Assembly (NCBI GenBank): GCA_900545015.1
Contig: UQXJ01000006.1
Span: 1 to 64,000, forward strand
Length of the DNA: 64,000 bases
Reading direction: 5' to 3'
Origin: an uncultured Mollicutes bacterium
GTDB lineage: Bacteria > Bacillota_I > Bacilli_A > RFN20 > CAG-826
In this document: piece after piece, positions 7,799-16,121 of the stretch
Numbering within the stretch: the stretch's first letter is position 1
Layout of the letters: each line of letters opens with the position of its first letter
Translations under genes and position numbers: made by a program
Notes under the pieces: generated by a model
What the model was told of the DNA's origin: nothing
What the model saw: only the letters and a program-made list of their open reading frames with translations
The model's database searches: none

Positions 7799-8299
7799 TT
7801 ACTTTATAAAATTAATAATATTATCATCACCAATAATTTCATTATTTAACTTGTTATTAATAATTTCATATAAAACAGGTACCCCAAAAAAGTATGTTTC
7901 TCCTACCGACCCAACTTTATCCTCTACATTTTTAGCAATTAATAATTCCTTATTATAATTTTGTGGCTTTTCTTTAAATTTTGCGCGATTGTCTTTTCCT
8001 AAAAAGGTACTTCCGGATTGAATATTAAAAAAATAATATTTTATTTCTTTTTCTTTATTTTTATATTTATCAACATAATCAAAAGCATGTGGCTTAACTT
8101 TTATGCAATGAGGACAAGTCTCGAAAAAAACTTCTACATAATACTTTTCTTCTTTTTGAGAATATATATCTTCGACATTTTCAATGAAAAAATCTTTGTA
8201 TTCTTCATAAGTTCTTGAGTCATTGCTTTCACTAGAAGAACATGAAACACTACAAAGCGTTAAAAAAGAAACGAGAAAAAATAGAGACTTTCTTTTCAT
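7799..8299 (-). CDS. Thioredoxin-fold lipoprotein
   Basis: 166 residues with a lipoprotein signal (MKRKSLFFLVSFLTLCSVSC, cysteine at about 20) and then a thioredoxin-like domain. The redox motif CPHC sits in VEVFFETCPHCIKVKPHAFDYV, and the following strand (IKYYFFNIQSG) and a PVLYEI cis-proline-like motif fit the fold. It probably acts as a surface thiol oxidoreductase. Its ATG overlaps the yitT stop codon (TAATG), so the two are co-translated. The substrate is unknown. Confidence 0.82.
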   Translation of the reverse strand: MKRKSLFFLVSFLTLCSVSCSSSESNDSRTYEEYKDFFIENVEDIYSQKEEKYYVEVFFETCPHCIKVKPHAFDYVDKYKNKEKEIKYYFFNIQSGSTFLGKDNRAKFKEKPQNYNKELLIAKNVEDKVGSVGETYFFGVPVLYEIINNKLNNEIIGDDNIINFIK

Positions 8300-9393
8300 T
8301 ATTTAATAGGCTTTCTATAAAATCTTCCGTAAACTTGATCCATAGGAATGACATTAATGAACGCTTGAGGATCTATATTTTTACAAATTTTAACAACTTT
8401 TTTAGCTTCTTTTTTTCTAACAGAAACATAAATAATATATCTTTCTTGCCCTGTATATCCGCCTTCACCCTTGCTTAAAGTACATCCATGAGGGATGTTA
8501 GCAATAATAATTGAAGCTAAATTAGGATTATGAGTAAATATTTGAACTTCAACTTTCTTATTTTGAACATTAAGCGTGTCAACTATAAGCGTAATAAGAA
8601 TCATATAAAGCATTGTAAATAAGAAGATTACAAGTGCCGTTGAAGGTTGAACTTGTCCCATTTTATGTTCGGTAAATACAGGATCAATTTTTACGCAGCT
8701 TAAAATTGAATAAACACTAACTGTAATCGCATTAAAAAGAGCACTCCATTTCCCAACTGGTACGCTCTTTCTTTCGCTAATATAGTAAGCAATGATGTCT
8801 GTTCCACCTGCTGTAGATTCAATAATATAAGCCAATGAACTTGCTATACCAGTAGTCAGTGCCCCAAAAAGAACACGAGAAACAATATCAGTGCCTAAAG
8901 AAGCAGTAACAAGATTTATAAAATCATTTGGATTAGAATTTGGCAAAATGATACCAAAAAGCGAAGCTGACATAACGTTTAAAAGAGAATACAAAGCAAA
9001 TTGTTTCCCAACTTTAAAGAAAGCTAATAAAAATAATGGAATATTTATTCCTAAATACAAACACCAATAAGTTATATCGAGATAGTCATTGTTCGTTAAA
9101 TAAGTTAACCCACTAATTTTTAATATTGATAAAATAACTTGGCTTATGCCGCTTGCACCACAACTAGCTAGTGATTTTATATCAAGTGAAGCTACCATTT
9201 GAGCTGTATCAGCATCAATTTGAGCGATAGCATCATAGTTAGGTTGTATGAACGCTTTAAATCCGAAAGCAAATACAAGTCCACTTAATATAGTTACAAT
9301 AATTCCATAGGTTTTTGATAAAATACTTTTTTGAATCGGGTGATCGAATAAATAATCTACCACTGCTTTTTTAATTTTCTTTAAATAAAACAT
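8299..9393 (-). CDS. yitT: YitT family membrane protein (DUF161-DUF2179)
   Basis: A 364-residue protein with a cytoplasmic N terminus, five to six hydrophobic helices (about residues 25-45, 90-200 and 250-275) and the loop motif ESTAGGTDIIAYYIS typical of the family. The C-terminal soluble part (VEVQIFTHNP...GCTLSKGEGGYTGQERYIIYVSV) is the DUF2179 domain. The biochemical role of YitT proteins is not established. It is the first gene of the run yitT, thioredoxin-fold lipoprotein, whiA, XRE, sdaA. Confidence 0.88.
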   Translation of the reverse strand: MFYLKKIKKAVVDYLFDHPIQKSILSKTYGIIVTILSGLVFAFGFKAFIQPNYDAIAQIDADTAQMVASLDIKSLASCGASGISQVILSILKISGLTYLTNNDYLDITYWCLYLGINIPLFLLAFFKVGKQFALYSLLNVMSASLFGIILPNSNPNDFINLVTASLGTDIVSRVLFGALTTGIASSLAYIIESTAGGTDIIAYYISERKSVPVGKWSALFNAITVSVYSILSCVKIDPVFTEHKMGQVQPSTALVIFLFTMLYMILITLIVDTLNVQNKKVEVQIFTHNPNLASIIIANIPHGCTLSKGEGGYTGQERYIIYVSVRKKEAKKVVKICKNIDPQAFINVIPMDQVYGRFYRKPIK

Positions 9394-9494
9394 GCTAATA
9401 TTGTAATGTTAATAAGTGCTAAAGACAATAACTATTATTTATAAAATAAATAATCTTTTTGGCTCAATATACACTAGACATTTGCACAATTTAC

Positions 9495-9522
9495 TACTAA
9501 ATATCTACTAATTATTTACTAA
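9495..9522 (+). repeat. Three TACTAA units phased by 11 bp
   Basis: TACTAA occurs at 9495, 9506 and 9517, each separated by five A/T-rich bases, so the units face the same side of the helix. The third unit runs into the dispersed repeat copy. It could be a binding array for a regulator; the AT-rich background makes chance possible. Confidence 0.4.
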
Positions 9523-9548
9523 AACCTTGCAAAACTCGACTATTTTTA
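9518..9548 (+). repeat. Dispersed short repeat, copy A
   Basis: This intergenic copy gives the clearest form of the repeat: ACTAAAACCTTGCAAAACTC followed by GACTATTTTTA. Close relatives lie at 45796-45825, 46565-46594 and 52605-52637, with more diverged ones at 130-160 and 6044-6065. Copies A and B agree at 21 of 22 bases across the core. Confidence 0.7.
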
Positions 9549-9743
9549 TTTTTTTGAGTTAGATTGATTTTTTATAATATTTAATTTAAAATATTATAGG
9601 AAATTGGATGTTGCACGCATTAAACATCTCAATTTTTATCATTTTAAGCATTGAAAAATAAGTTAACAATTTTTAATTAATTATTGTTAATAATTACAAT
9701 CCGTGATATTCTTTTAAATGCTTATTTTATTGAGGTAAATTAA

Positions 9744-10607
9744 ATGAATTTTTTAAAGATGTTAGCTAGACCTTTTATTGCAATCTGGAGATGGATTAAA
9801 GAAACTGCATGGGTTCAACCACTTCTCATTGTCGGTATTATCTTCGGTATTATTTTCTCTATCCCATCAATTACAAGTTGGGTTCAAAGTTGGGACTTTG
9901 GAAACGATGATTATTCTTGGCTTTATAAAAATCAACTTTCGCTTAAAGGAATTACAGATAGAGGTGAAGATGGTGAAGTCATTGATTTCTTAGAAAGTTT
10001 CAATGATGCACAATCAAAATGGAACACAAATGATAAAGAAGGTGCTAAAACTGCCTTAAAGTCATATACAAAAAGTGGAAAGATGGTCTTATATTTTGTT
10101 AAAGAAGATGACACATGTAAGAACATTAATGAAGCAAGCAACTACTTAGTTAAAGAAGCTTGGAAAGAAAATGTCATTGATAAAGTTGCAGAAGATAAAA
10201 AGAGTACAGTTGCTGACTTTACATATCAAGCAATCTTCACAGATCAAAAAATTGATGTTGACGATGATGACCACACATACGATCAAAAAACAGCATATGA
10301 ATATTTATTAATGACTGGTCAATTCCATACATTCTATACAACAGTCAATGCTGCAGCACTTGCTTCAAATTATTACAAAAATTTATCAGATAAGAGTTCA
10401 TATCAAACAAAGGTTGAGAACATTTCTTCTCTTTCAAATTATAGTAGTTCTATTCCAACAATGATTCTTGTCGATTTAACTGACACAAACAAAACAGCAA
10501 ATATCATTACTGAAGTTATCTTCGAATTAAAAGGAAATGATAAATATACTAGAGCTGATTTCTTAGGTGATGCTTGGGCAGGAACAGAAGATTTCAAAAA
10601 TAACTAA
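9744..10607 (+). CDS. Membrane-anchored protein, unknown function
   Basis: 287 residues. A short amphipathic start (MNFLKMLARPFIAIWRWIKE) is followed by one membrane helix (about residues 26-47, PLLIVGIIFGIIFSIPSI) and a 240-residue soluble, acidic and K/D/T-rich domain. The segment KMVLYFVKEDDTC looks like the beta strand before a thioredoxin active site but has only one cysteine, so this is a weak hint only. A good GAGGTAAATTAA ribosome binding region precedes the ATG. It is transcribed alone and ends at a strong terminator. No family recognised. Confidence 0.8.
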   Translation: MNFLKMLARPFIAIWRWIKETAWVQPLLIVGIIFGIIFSIPSITSWVQSWDFGNDDYSWLYKNQLSLKGITDRGEDGEVIDFLESFNDAQSKWNTNDKEGAKTALKSYTKSGKMVLYFVKEDDTCKNINEASNYLVKEAWKENVIDKVAEDKKSTVADFTYQAIFTDQKIDVDDDDHTYDQKTAYEYLLMTGQFHTFYTTVNAAALASNYYKNLSDKSSYQTKVENISSLSNYSSSIPTMILVDLTDTNKTANIITEVIFELKGNDKYTRADFLGDAWAGTEDFKNN

Positions 10608-10621
10608 TTTATGAACAACAT

Positions 10622-10651
10622 AAAAAGAGCGCATCAAGCGTTCTTTTTTTT
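10622..10651. terminator. Bidirectional terminator between the 9744 gene and coaD
   Basis: The stem AAGAGCGC (10625-10632)/GCGTTCTT (10638-10645), loop ATCAA, is followed by a T tract on the plus strand. Read on the minus strand it is followed by TTTTTA, so it serves both converging genes. It overlaps the coaD stop codon. Confidence 0.85.
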
Positions 10652-11110
10652 ATACATTTCAACAACAATTTTTGGTACAAGTTTATCAATGTTCACACCA
10701 CTATGATATAGTTCGTCAATTGTCGATGATGAAATAAATGCTAGTTCTTTATGCGACATAAGGAATACCATTTCAATTTCTTTATCAATATATTCATTAG
10801 CTGCTGAATAAGCCCATTCATATTCAAAATCACTAACAACCCTTAATCCTCTTATAAGTGCACATGCATTGTGATTTCTAGCGTATTCAACAGTTAGTCC
10901 TTCATAAGAATCAACTTCTACATTTTTAATGTCTTTAGTTGCTTCTTTAATCATTAAAATCTTTTCTTTAGATGTAAATCTAGATGATTTTGAAGGATTA
11001 ATCGCAACTAAGCAAATCACTTTGTCAAACAATTTAGCTGCTCTTTTAATAATGTCTAAGTGTCCATTGGTAATTGGGTCAAAACTTCCCGGATAAATAG
11101 CTATTCTCAT
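10634..11110 (-). CDS. coaD: Phosphopantetheine adenylyltransferase
   Basis: 158 residues, the usual length. It transfers AMP from ATP to 4'-phosphopantetheine in coenzyme A synthesis. The nucleotidyltransferase motif YPGSFDPITNGHLDII is at residues 6-21 and the ISSSTI motif near 127-132. It ends in TGA, direct evidence that TGA is a stop in this genome. Its ATG overlaps the rsmD stop by 4 nt, the common rsmD-coaD arrangement of Firmicutes. Confidence 0.96.
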   Translation of the reverse strand: MRIAIYPGSFDPITNGHLDIIKRAAKLFDKVICLVAINPSKSSRFTSKEKILMIKEATKDIKNVEVDSYEGLTVEYARNHNACALIRGLRVVSDFEYEWAYSAANEYIDKEIEMVFLMSHKELAFISSSTIDELYHSGVNIDKLVPKIVVEMYKKKNA

Positions 11111-11655
11111 TTCATTTTCCTCAATATATAAATACTACTTCTTCCATATTTTAATCTCCTTATATTAAAACATTCAAAAAGTTTTTTATCTAACTCGTAA
11201 TCAGTCTCAAGCACAATAGTTCCGTTTTCATTTAATAAATTATATGAATTAATTTTATTTATAAATTCTAAATCTAAAATCATTTTATAAGGTGGATCCA
11301 AAAATATGATATCAAATTTATATTCCTTATTTTTTAATCTTTCTAAGCACTCTAAGTAATCATAATTCGTAACAAGAATATCATCAATTCCTAATTTATC
11401 TAAATTATTGCGAATAATTTTATAAGGTTCCTTGTTTTTATCATTTAAAACAACATTTTTAGCTCCACGCGAATAGGCTTCAATTCCTATTTGACCACTT
11501 CCAGCAAATAAATCTAAAAAACTTGAATTTATAATTTCTCTTCCAAGTGAATTAAACATTCCTTCTTTGCAAATATCTTTTGTTGAACGAGTTATTTCTA
11601 AAGATGGTTGCTCTAGTTTTCTATGTAAAAATTTTCCGCCTCTAATATTAATCAT
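11107..11655 (-). CDS. rsmD: 16S rRNA (guanine-966-N2)-methyltransferase
   Basis: A SAM-dependent methyltransferase of about 182 residues that modifies G966 of 16S rRNA. It shows the SAM-binding motif FLDLFAGSGQIGIEA and the catalytic DPPY in IIFLDPPYKM. I place the start at the ATG at 11655 (MINIRGGKFLHRKL), which matches the family start; an ATG at 11667 would add four residues. It overlaps the preceding YlbF-family gene by 8 nt. Confidence 0.94.
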   Translation of the reverse strand: MINIRGGKFLHRKLEQPSLEITRSTKDICKEGMFNSLGREIINSSFLDLFAGSGQIGIEAYSRGAKNVVLNDKNKEPYKIIRNNLDKLGIDDILVTNYDYLECLERLKNKEYKFDIIFLDPPYKMILDLEFINKINSYNLLNENGTIVLETDYELDKKLFECFNIRRLKYGRSSIYILRKMK

Positions 11656-11989
11656 GTATATTACCAAACATTTCTTTCTTAATTTCTTCCAATAATAAAT
11701 TATATTTTTTTAAAGCTTCGTTATATTCTTTAACAATAGGATGATTTGACATTTCATAAATAGCCTTGCTCATCGCTTTTGAAGTTTCCATTACTTCTTT
11801 TGACGATTTATCAAAATGCCTTAGCGCATCTTCATAATTCATTATTGCTATATCTTTTTTGTAGCATAAAATTTTAACTTCATCCGAAGAATTCAATGTA
11901 TTTTCTTTATTTTTAAAGTCTTTATATATTTCATCTTCTTTTAAATCAGAATTTAATTTATAAATGAGGTTTAATAATTCGATGTCCAT
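11648..11989 (-). CDS. YlbF/YmcA family protein
   Basis: 113 residues, largely helical. The central segment (YEDALRHFDKSSKEVMETSKAMSKAIYEMSNHPIVKEYNEALKKYNLLLEEIKKEMF) matches the coiled-helix core of the YlbF/YmcA family. In Bacillus these proteins form a complex that affects RNase Y and competence/sporulation. Here it heads ylbF-rsmD-coaD, the same order as in Bacillus. No Shine-Dalgarno sequence is visible before the ATG; a TAAAAT lies 7 nt upstream. Confidence 0.8.
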   Translation of the reverse strand: MDIELLNLIYKLNSDLKEDEIYKDFKNKENTLNSSDEVKILCYKKDIAIMNYEDALRHFDKSSKEVMETSKAMSKAIYEMSNHPIVKEYNEALKKYNLLLEEIKKEMFGNIHD

Positions 11990-12009
11990 GTCTTATATTT
12001 TAAATCAAT

Positions 12010-12043
12010 TTGATAAAAAAAGTAATTCGTTTTATGTTAGAAT
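12010..12043 (+). promoter_or_regulatory. Promoter of def
   Basis: TTGATA (12010-12015) pairs with TATGTT (12033-12038) at 17 bp; TAGAAT (12038-12043) is an alternative -10. Either places the transcript start 0-5 nt before the ATG at 12050. No Shine-Dalgarno sequence is present. Confidence 0.5.
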
Positions 12044-12049
12044 ACATAC

Positions 12050-12601
12050 ATGGAAATTTTTAAGATTGTAAAAGACAACAAGCCTTCATTAAGGCAAAGA
12101 TGTGAAGATGTTCAACTTCCTTTAGATGAAAAGACAAAAACTACTTTATTCAATATGCTTGAATATTTAAGAGCTTCTCAAGATGATGAATTTCTTGAAA
12201 GACACCCAAAAGTTAGAAGTGGAGTCGGCCTCGCTGCTCCTCAAATTGGTATAAACAAAAAAATGATTGCTGTAAGTTTTGAAGATTCAGATAATAAAAA
12301 ATATGAATTTTTATTAGTGAATCCAAAAATCGTTTCAGAATCAATTAAGGAATGCTATCTTGAAGGTGGCGAAGGATGTTTAAGCGTTGATGATGCTCAT
12401 CCAGGTTATGTATATAGAAAATTTAAAATCACTGTGAAAGCTTATGACCTTTTTAAAAATGATTTTGTTACATATGAATTAAAAGGTTATCCAGCAATCG
12501 TTTTACAACACGAAATCGATCATTTAAAAGGCGTTTTGTTCTACGATCACATAGATAAGAAAAATCCATTCATAAAAAAACCAGGTGCATTATCAATTTA
12601 G
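12050..12601 (+). CDS. def: Peptide deformylase
   Basis: 183 residues. It removes the N-formyl group from nascent proteins with a bound metal. All three motifs are present: GVGLAAPQIG (about 59-68), EGCLSV (about 109-114, metal-binding cysteine) and QHEIDHLKG (about 151-159, two metal-binding histidines and the catalytic glutamate). The insert between motifs and the length indicate the Gram-positive type 2 form. It is monocistronic, with its own near-leaderless promoter and a terminator overlapping the stop codon. Confidence 0.96.
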   Translation: MEIFKIVKDNKPSLRQRCEDVQLPLDEKTKTTLFNMLEYLRASQDDEFLERHPKVRSGVGLAAPQIGINKKMIAVSFEDSDNKKYEFLLVNPKIVSESIKECYLEGGEGCLSVDDAHPGYVYRKFKITVKAYDLFKNDFVTYELKGYPAIVLQHEIDHLKGVLFYDHIDKKNPFIKKPGALSI

Positions 12602-12623
12602 TGTTGATAATGCCGTTTTTTTT
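12587..12623 (+). terminator. Terminator of def
   Basis: A perfect 10-bp stem (GCATTATCAA/TTGATAATGC, loop 12597-12603) is followed, after CG, by eight T. The stem includes the last codons of def. Confidence 0.9.
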
Positions 12624-12661
12624 GTTATAATTTAAGCGATTTTCAAGGAGATATTATAATT

Positions 12662-14356
12662 GTGCAAAGAAGAATATTAAACAATCCTATTAAGGTTTAT
12701 GCTCTCGGCGGGTTAGGCGAAGTTGGTAAGAATACTTACTGTATTGAAAGTGAAAACGATTTAATTATTTTAGATGCCGGAGTTAAATTCCCAGAAGATG
12801 ATTTAGTTGGCGTTGATTATGTTATTCCTAACTATCAACATTTAAAAGACAATCAAAACAAAATTAGAGCACTTTTTATTACACACGGACATGAAGATCA
12901 CATAGGCGGAATCCCTTTCTTAGTTAAGATGGTTAAAATTCCTGTTATCTATGCTCCAAAATTAGCTTGTGCTCTTATTAGACAAAAACTAGAAGACCAA
13001 AAAATTAAAGAAAAAGTTAATCTTATCGAATATGATAGTGATTCAGTAATTAAAGCTGGTTGCTTTAATGTTTCATTTATTAGAGTTACTCACTCTATTC
13101 CAGATAGTTTTGGTATTTGTGTCGATACACCTGAAGGGCGTATCGTTGATACTGGAGACTTCAAAATCGACTTAACACCAGTTGGTCCTGAAATGGAAAT
13201 CCATAAAATAGCTAGAATTGGTGAAGAAGGCGTCGATTTACTTTTAGCTGACTCGACAAACGCTGAAAAAGAAGGCTGGACACCAAGTGAAAAGAACGTT
13301 TTAGATTCAATTAATGAAATCTTTGATAAAGCTAGTGGTAGATTGATTATTTCTACATTCTCTAGTAATATTTCACGTATTCAGCAAATCGTTGACTGCA
13401 CAATAAAGCATAATAGAAAAATTGTTATTATTGGTAGAAGTATGGTCAATACAGTCGAAGTTTCATTAAAATTCGGCTATATTAAAATTCCATCAACAAT
13501 GGTTAAGGACGTTGAATCCTTGCCAAGCTTAAAAGATTCAGAAACTGTCATTTTATGTACAGGTAGCCAAGGCGAAGCAATGGCTGCTTTAAGTAGAATT
13601 GCTAACGGAAGTTATAAAGGACTTAGAATTATCCCAGGTGATACAGTTGTTTTCTCATCTTCACCTATTCCAGGCAATGGAGCAAGTATTTCAAAAATTG
13701 TTAACCAATTAACAAGACAAGGCGCTGATGTTATTACAAATTCAGTATTTGCTGATATCCACTCCAGTGGTCACCCATCACGCCAAGAATTAAGAATGAA
13801 TTTAAAGCTTTATAACCCTAAATATTTCATGCCAGCACATGGTGAATATCACATGCTAAAATTACATGGCGATATCGCAAAATCACTCGGTATGCCAAAA
13901 GACAATATCTTTATTTTAGGTAACGGTGATACATTACTTTTAAAGAATCATGAAGTTATTGATGGTGAAAGAGTCACTGCCGAAGATGTTTATATCGATG
14001 GTTACGATATTAATGGTGTTTCTACTGCTGTTATCCGCGATAGAAAAATTCTTCAAGATGATGGTATGGTTAGCGTTTCAGTATGCATTGATAGTAAACA
14101 ATCAAAACTTATGTGTCCACCTACAGTTATGACTGTTGGATTTGTTAGTTATGGTAAATATGAACAACATTTAACACGTCATGCAGCTATTCAAGTTGAA
14201 GACGCATTAAATGAATTATTCGGAAGTAAAAAAGTTACTTTTAATGATATCAAAAATACAATTAGAAGTGTTGTTTCAAAATACTACTTCAGAAAAACTC
14301 AAAGAAACCCAATGATCATTCCGCTTGTTTTAAATAAAGTTAACACAGCAAATTAA
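12662..14356 (+). CDS. rnj: Ribonuclease J
   Basis: A 564-residue metallo-beta-lactamase/beta-CASP nuclease with 5'-to-3' exonuclease and endonuclease activity in mRNA decay and rRNA processing. The metal motif HGHEDHIGG is near residue 75, followed by THSIPDS and VDTGDFKID; the beta-CASP region holds CTGSQGE and HSSGHPS, and the late histidine is in MPAHGEYHML. Translation starts at a GTG with a CAAGGAG ribosome binding site. Only one RNase J gene is in view, so rnjA and rnjB cannot be told apart. The maf gene follows after 1 nt. Confidence 0.95.
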   Translation: MQRRILNNPIKVYALGGLGEVGKNTYCIESENDLIILDAGVKFPEDDLVGVDYVIPNYQHLKDNQNKIRALFITHGHEDHIGGIPFLVKMVKIPVIYAPKLACALIRQKLEDQKIKEKVNLIEYDSDSVIKAGCFNVSFIRVTHSIPDSFGICVDTPEGRIVDTGDFKIDLTPVGPEMEIHKIARIGEEGVDLLLADSTNAEKEGWTPSEKNVLDSINEIFDKASGRLIISTFSSNISRIQQIVDCTIKHNRKIVIIGRSMVNTVEVSLKFGYIKIPSTMVKDVESLPSLKDSETVILCTGSQGEAMAALSRIANGSYKGLRIIPGDTVVFSSSPIPGNGASISKIVNQLTRQGADVITNSVFADIHSSGHPSRQELRMNLKLYNPKYFMPAHGEYHMLKLHGDIAKSLGMPKDNIFILGNGDTLLLKNHEVIDGERVTAEDVYIDGYDINGVSTAVIRDRKILQDDGMVSVSVCIDSKQSKLMCPPTVMTVGFVSYGKYEQHLTRHAAIQVEDALNELFGSKKVTFNDIKNTIRSVVSKYYFRKTQRNPMIIPLVLNKVNTAN

Positions 14357-14357
14357 G

Positions 14358-14918
14358 ATGATTATATTAGGTAGTTCTTCACCTAGAAGAATAAAAATGA
14401 TTGAAGAACTTAATGTCCCATTTAAAATTATTAAACCTATTTTTGATGAAAAAAGCATTCCAAGTTCTTCAAAACATTTAGCAATGTTAGAGAGCTATAA
14501 CAAGGCAATTTCTATTAAAAACCTTGCAGAACATCAAGATTGTATTATTACTTGTGATACGATTGTCACTTATAAAGATAAAGTTTTTGGTAAACCCATT
14601 GATAAAAACGATGCATTTAATACACTTAAATTTTTATCAAATAAAACTCATAAAGTTATTACAGGTTACACCATTATTTATAAAGAAAGCATAATCAAAA
14701 AAGAGGTTGAAACTGAAGTTACATTTAACAATCTTTCAGATGATTTTATTTGGAATTATATTAATGGAGTTAACGTAATGGACAAAGCTGGAAGTTATGC
14801 TATTCAAGATAATGAAAAATTCCCTATTATAAAAGGAATCAAAGGGTCATTAAATAACGTTATTGGTTTTCCAATCGAAGAAATAAAAAAGGACTTAGTC
14901 CTTCTTCATATTATTTAA
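14358..14918 (+). CDS. maf: Maf-family nucleoside triphosphate pyrophosphatase
   Basis: 186 residues. Maf proteins hydrolyse non-canonical or pyrimidine NTPs to NMP plus pyrophosphate. Motifs are LGSSSPRR at the start, the catalytic CDTIV (about 74-78), GKPIDKNDA, HKVITGYTI and MDKAGSYAIQD. The start follows the RNase J stop directly without a Shine-Dalgarno sequence, so translation is probably coupled. Its 3' end overlaps the convergent EIIB-like gene by 24 nt. Confidence 0.93.
   Translation: MIILGSSSPRRIKMIEELNVPFKIIKPIFDEKSIPSSSKHLAMLESYNKAISIKNLAEHQDCIITCDTIVTYKDKVFGKPIDKNDAFNTLKFLSNKTHKVITGYTIIYKESIIKKEVETEVTFNNLSDDFIWNYINGVNVMDKAGSYAIQDNEKFPIIKGIKGSLNNVIGFPIEEIKKDLVLLHII
14883..14904 (-). 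terminator. Weak terminator of the nadK operon
   Basis: On the minus strand AAGGA-CTAAG-TCCTT is followed by TTTTATTT. The stem is short and lies inside the 3' ends of both converging genes. Confidence 0.5.
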
Positions 14919-15290
14919 AATTTCATTCAGAGGATTTAGATTTTCTCCAACAAGAATTATCTTATCACTCATTTCTAAGATTCTATCAACATAGAATCTT
15001 TTTATTTCGTCTCTTTTTAATAAGTTTTTATCATTTAAAACTAAACATAAACGAGCATTTCCTCTCAATTCATGAGATTTTATATTTTTAGTTCCACCAA
15101 GAGCTTCAATAAATGCATCATTTGACATTGCTACTTTTGCTTTTTGTTGTTTTTTAGATAATTTATTTTTATTAATAATAAAAGTAATCACCCCAATTAA
15201 AATTAGAGCAACTAAAGCACCAATTAATACATAAATAATTGTCATTGTGTTGCCACTTGTTTCATCAGTTAAAGTTAAATAGTTATTCAT
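14895..15290 (-). CDS. Membrane-anchored EIIB-like protein lacking the catalytic cysteine
   Basis: 131 residues. A short outside segment and one membrane helix (about 17-40, IIYVLIGALVALILIGVITFII) precede a small domain. The segment FIEALGGTKNIKSHELRGNARLCLVLND matches the start of glucose-type PTS EIIB domains (ALGG-x-NI ... CxTRLR...D), but the phosphorylated cysteine of the CATRLR motif is replaced (GNARLC). It therefore cannot take phosphate in the usual way; a sensory or structural role is possible. It overlaps nadK by 8 nt. Confidence 0.6.
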   Translation of the reverse strand: MNNYLTLTDETSGNTMTIIYVLIGALVALILIGVITFIINKNKLSKKQQKAKVAMSNDAFIEALGGTKNIKSHELRGNARLCLVLNDKNLLKRDEIKRFYVDRILEMSDKIILVGENLNPLNEILNNMKKD

Positions 15291-16059
15291 TTATAAATGC
15301 CTCATGTGTCTTTCTAATATAATTATTTCTAGGATTTTTAAATACCCTAATATATTTATTGCTTAATTTTACTTCAATATCGCCTTTTAATTCATCGATT
15401 GAATCGCTTATGCAGTCATAATAAATTGAGAAATTTTTATTTTTTATGTTTTTAATCGTAATAACTTTATCTTTAGCAAAAACAAAAGGTGATCTTATTG
15501 ATACGTATGTCCTATTAAGAATAGGAGCGTTTTCTACAAACTCAATTAATTCAATTTCATTATCAACAATTGCTCCTCCAAGTGATCTACACATTCCACT
15601 TGATCCTATTGATGTTGATACACAGCATCCATCACTTTTTAAAGTCTCTAAATAAGTACCATTAACATAAACGTCAAATACTAAAGTATGCCCGTCATTT
15701 GATTCAACTCTTACTTCATTCAATGCATATTTCTTCTTTCCGTTATATTTAATTTCTAGAAGATGAATTTTTCTTTCTAAATGATTAAGTGAAGATAAAT
15801 CGCTTATAAAATCTTTCAATTCACTCGATTTATATTCGCATAGATAGCCTAAATTCCCATAATTGATACTAGCAAAGATTGGTTTGATTTTAAAATATTT
15901 AGATACAGCTTGTAAAAATGTACCATCGCCACCGATAGATATCACGAGTTCTGGTGCTTCAGAATTGTAATTAAGTCCAGCTTTTATTAACTCATTTTTA
16001 ATCTTTTCTTTAATGAGCAATGTCTCATTGTCTTCTTTTGATGTAATACAAAATTCCAT
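15283..16059 (-). CDS. nadK: NAD kinase
   Basis: 258 residues. It phosphorylates NAD to NADP. The GGDGT motif is in LVISIGGDGTFLQAV (about 40-55), followed by INYGNLGYLCEY and the second conserved block LNEVRVES...GTYLETLKSDGCCVSTSIGSSG. An AAAGGA ribosome binding site precedes the ATG. It is transcribed with the EIIB-like gene. Confidence 0.95.
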   Translation of the reverse strand: MEFCITSKEDNETLLIKEKIKNELIKAGLNYNSEAPELVISIGGDGTFLQAVSKYFKIKPIFASINYGNLGYLCEYKSSELKDFISDLSSLNHLERKIHLLEIKYNGKKKYALNEVRVESNDGHTLVFDVYVNGTYLETLKSDGCCVSTSIGSSGMCRSLGGAIVDNEIELIEFVENAPILNRTYVSIRSPFVFAKDKVITIKNIKNKNFSIYYDCISDSIDELKGDIEVKLSNKYIRVFKNPRNNYIRKTHEAFINE

Positions 16060-16121
16060 ATTGTAATCCTTTAAAAATTACCTTAATTATTGTATCATAT
16101 TTCAAGAAGGAAGTACTTACA

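Larger units (their letters stand above)
9394..9743. other. 350-bp intergenic region with repeats and inverted repeats
   Basis: No coding frame is seen. It holds three TACTAA units at 11-bp spacing (9495-9522), a copy of the dispersed repeat (9518-9548), an AT palindrome around 9577-9600 (ATAATATTT...AAATATTAT) and an inverted repeat TTAACAAT/ATTGTTAA at 9663-9690. It is the divergent upstream region of yitT and the 9744 gene, so operators are likely. Confidence 0.6.

Noticed and set aside
14521..14550. Further repeat copy in maf (AAAAACCTTGCAGAACATCAAG)
   Set aside because: Only about 12 consecutive bases match and they encode a plausible maf segment; likely chance.
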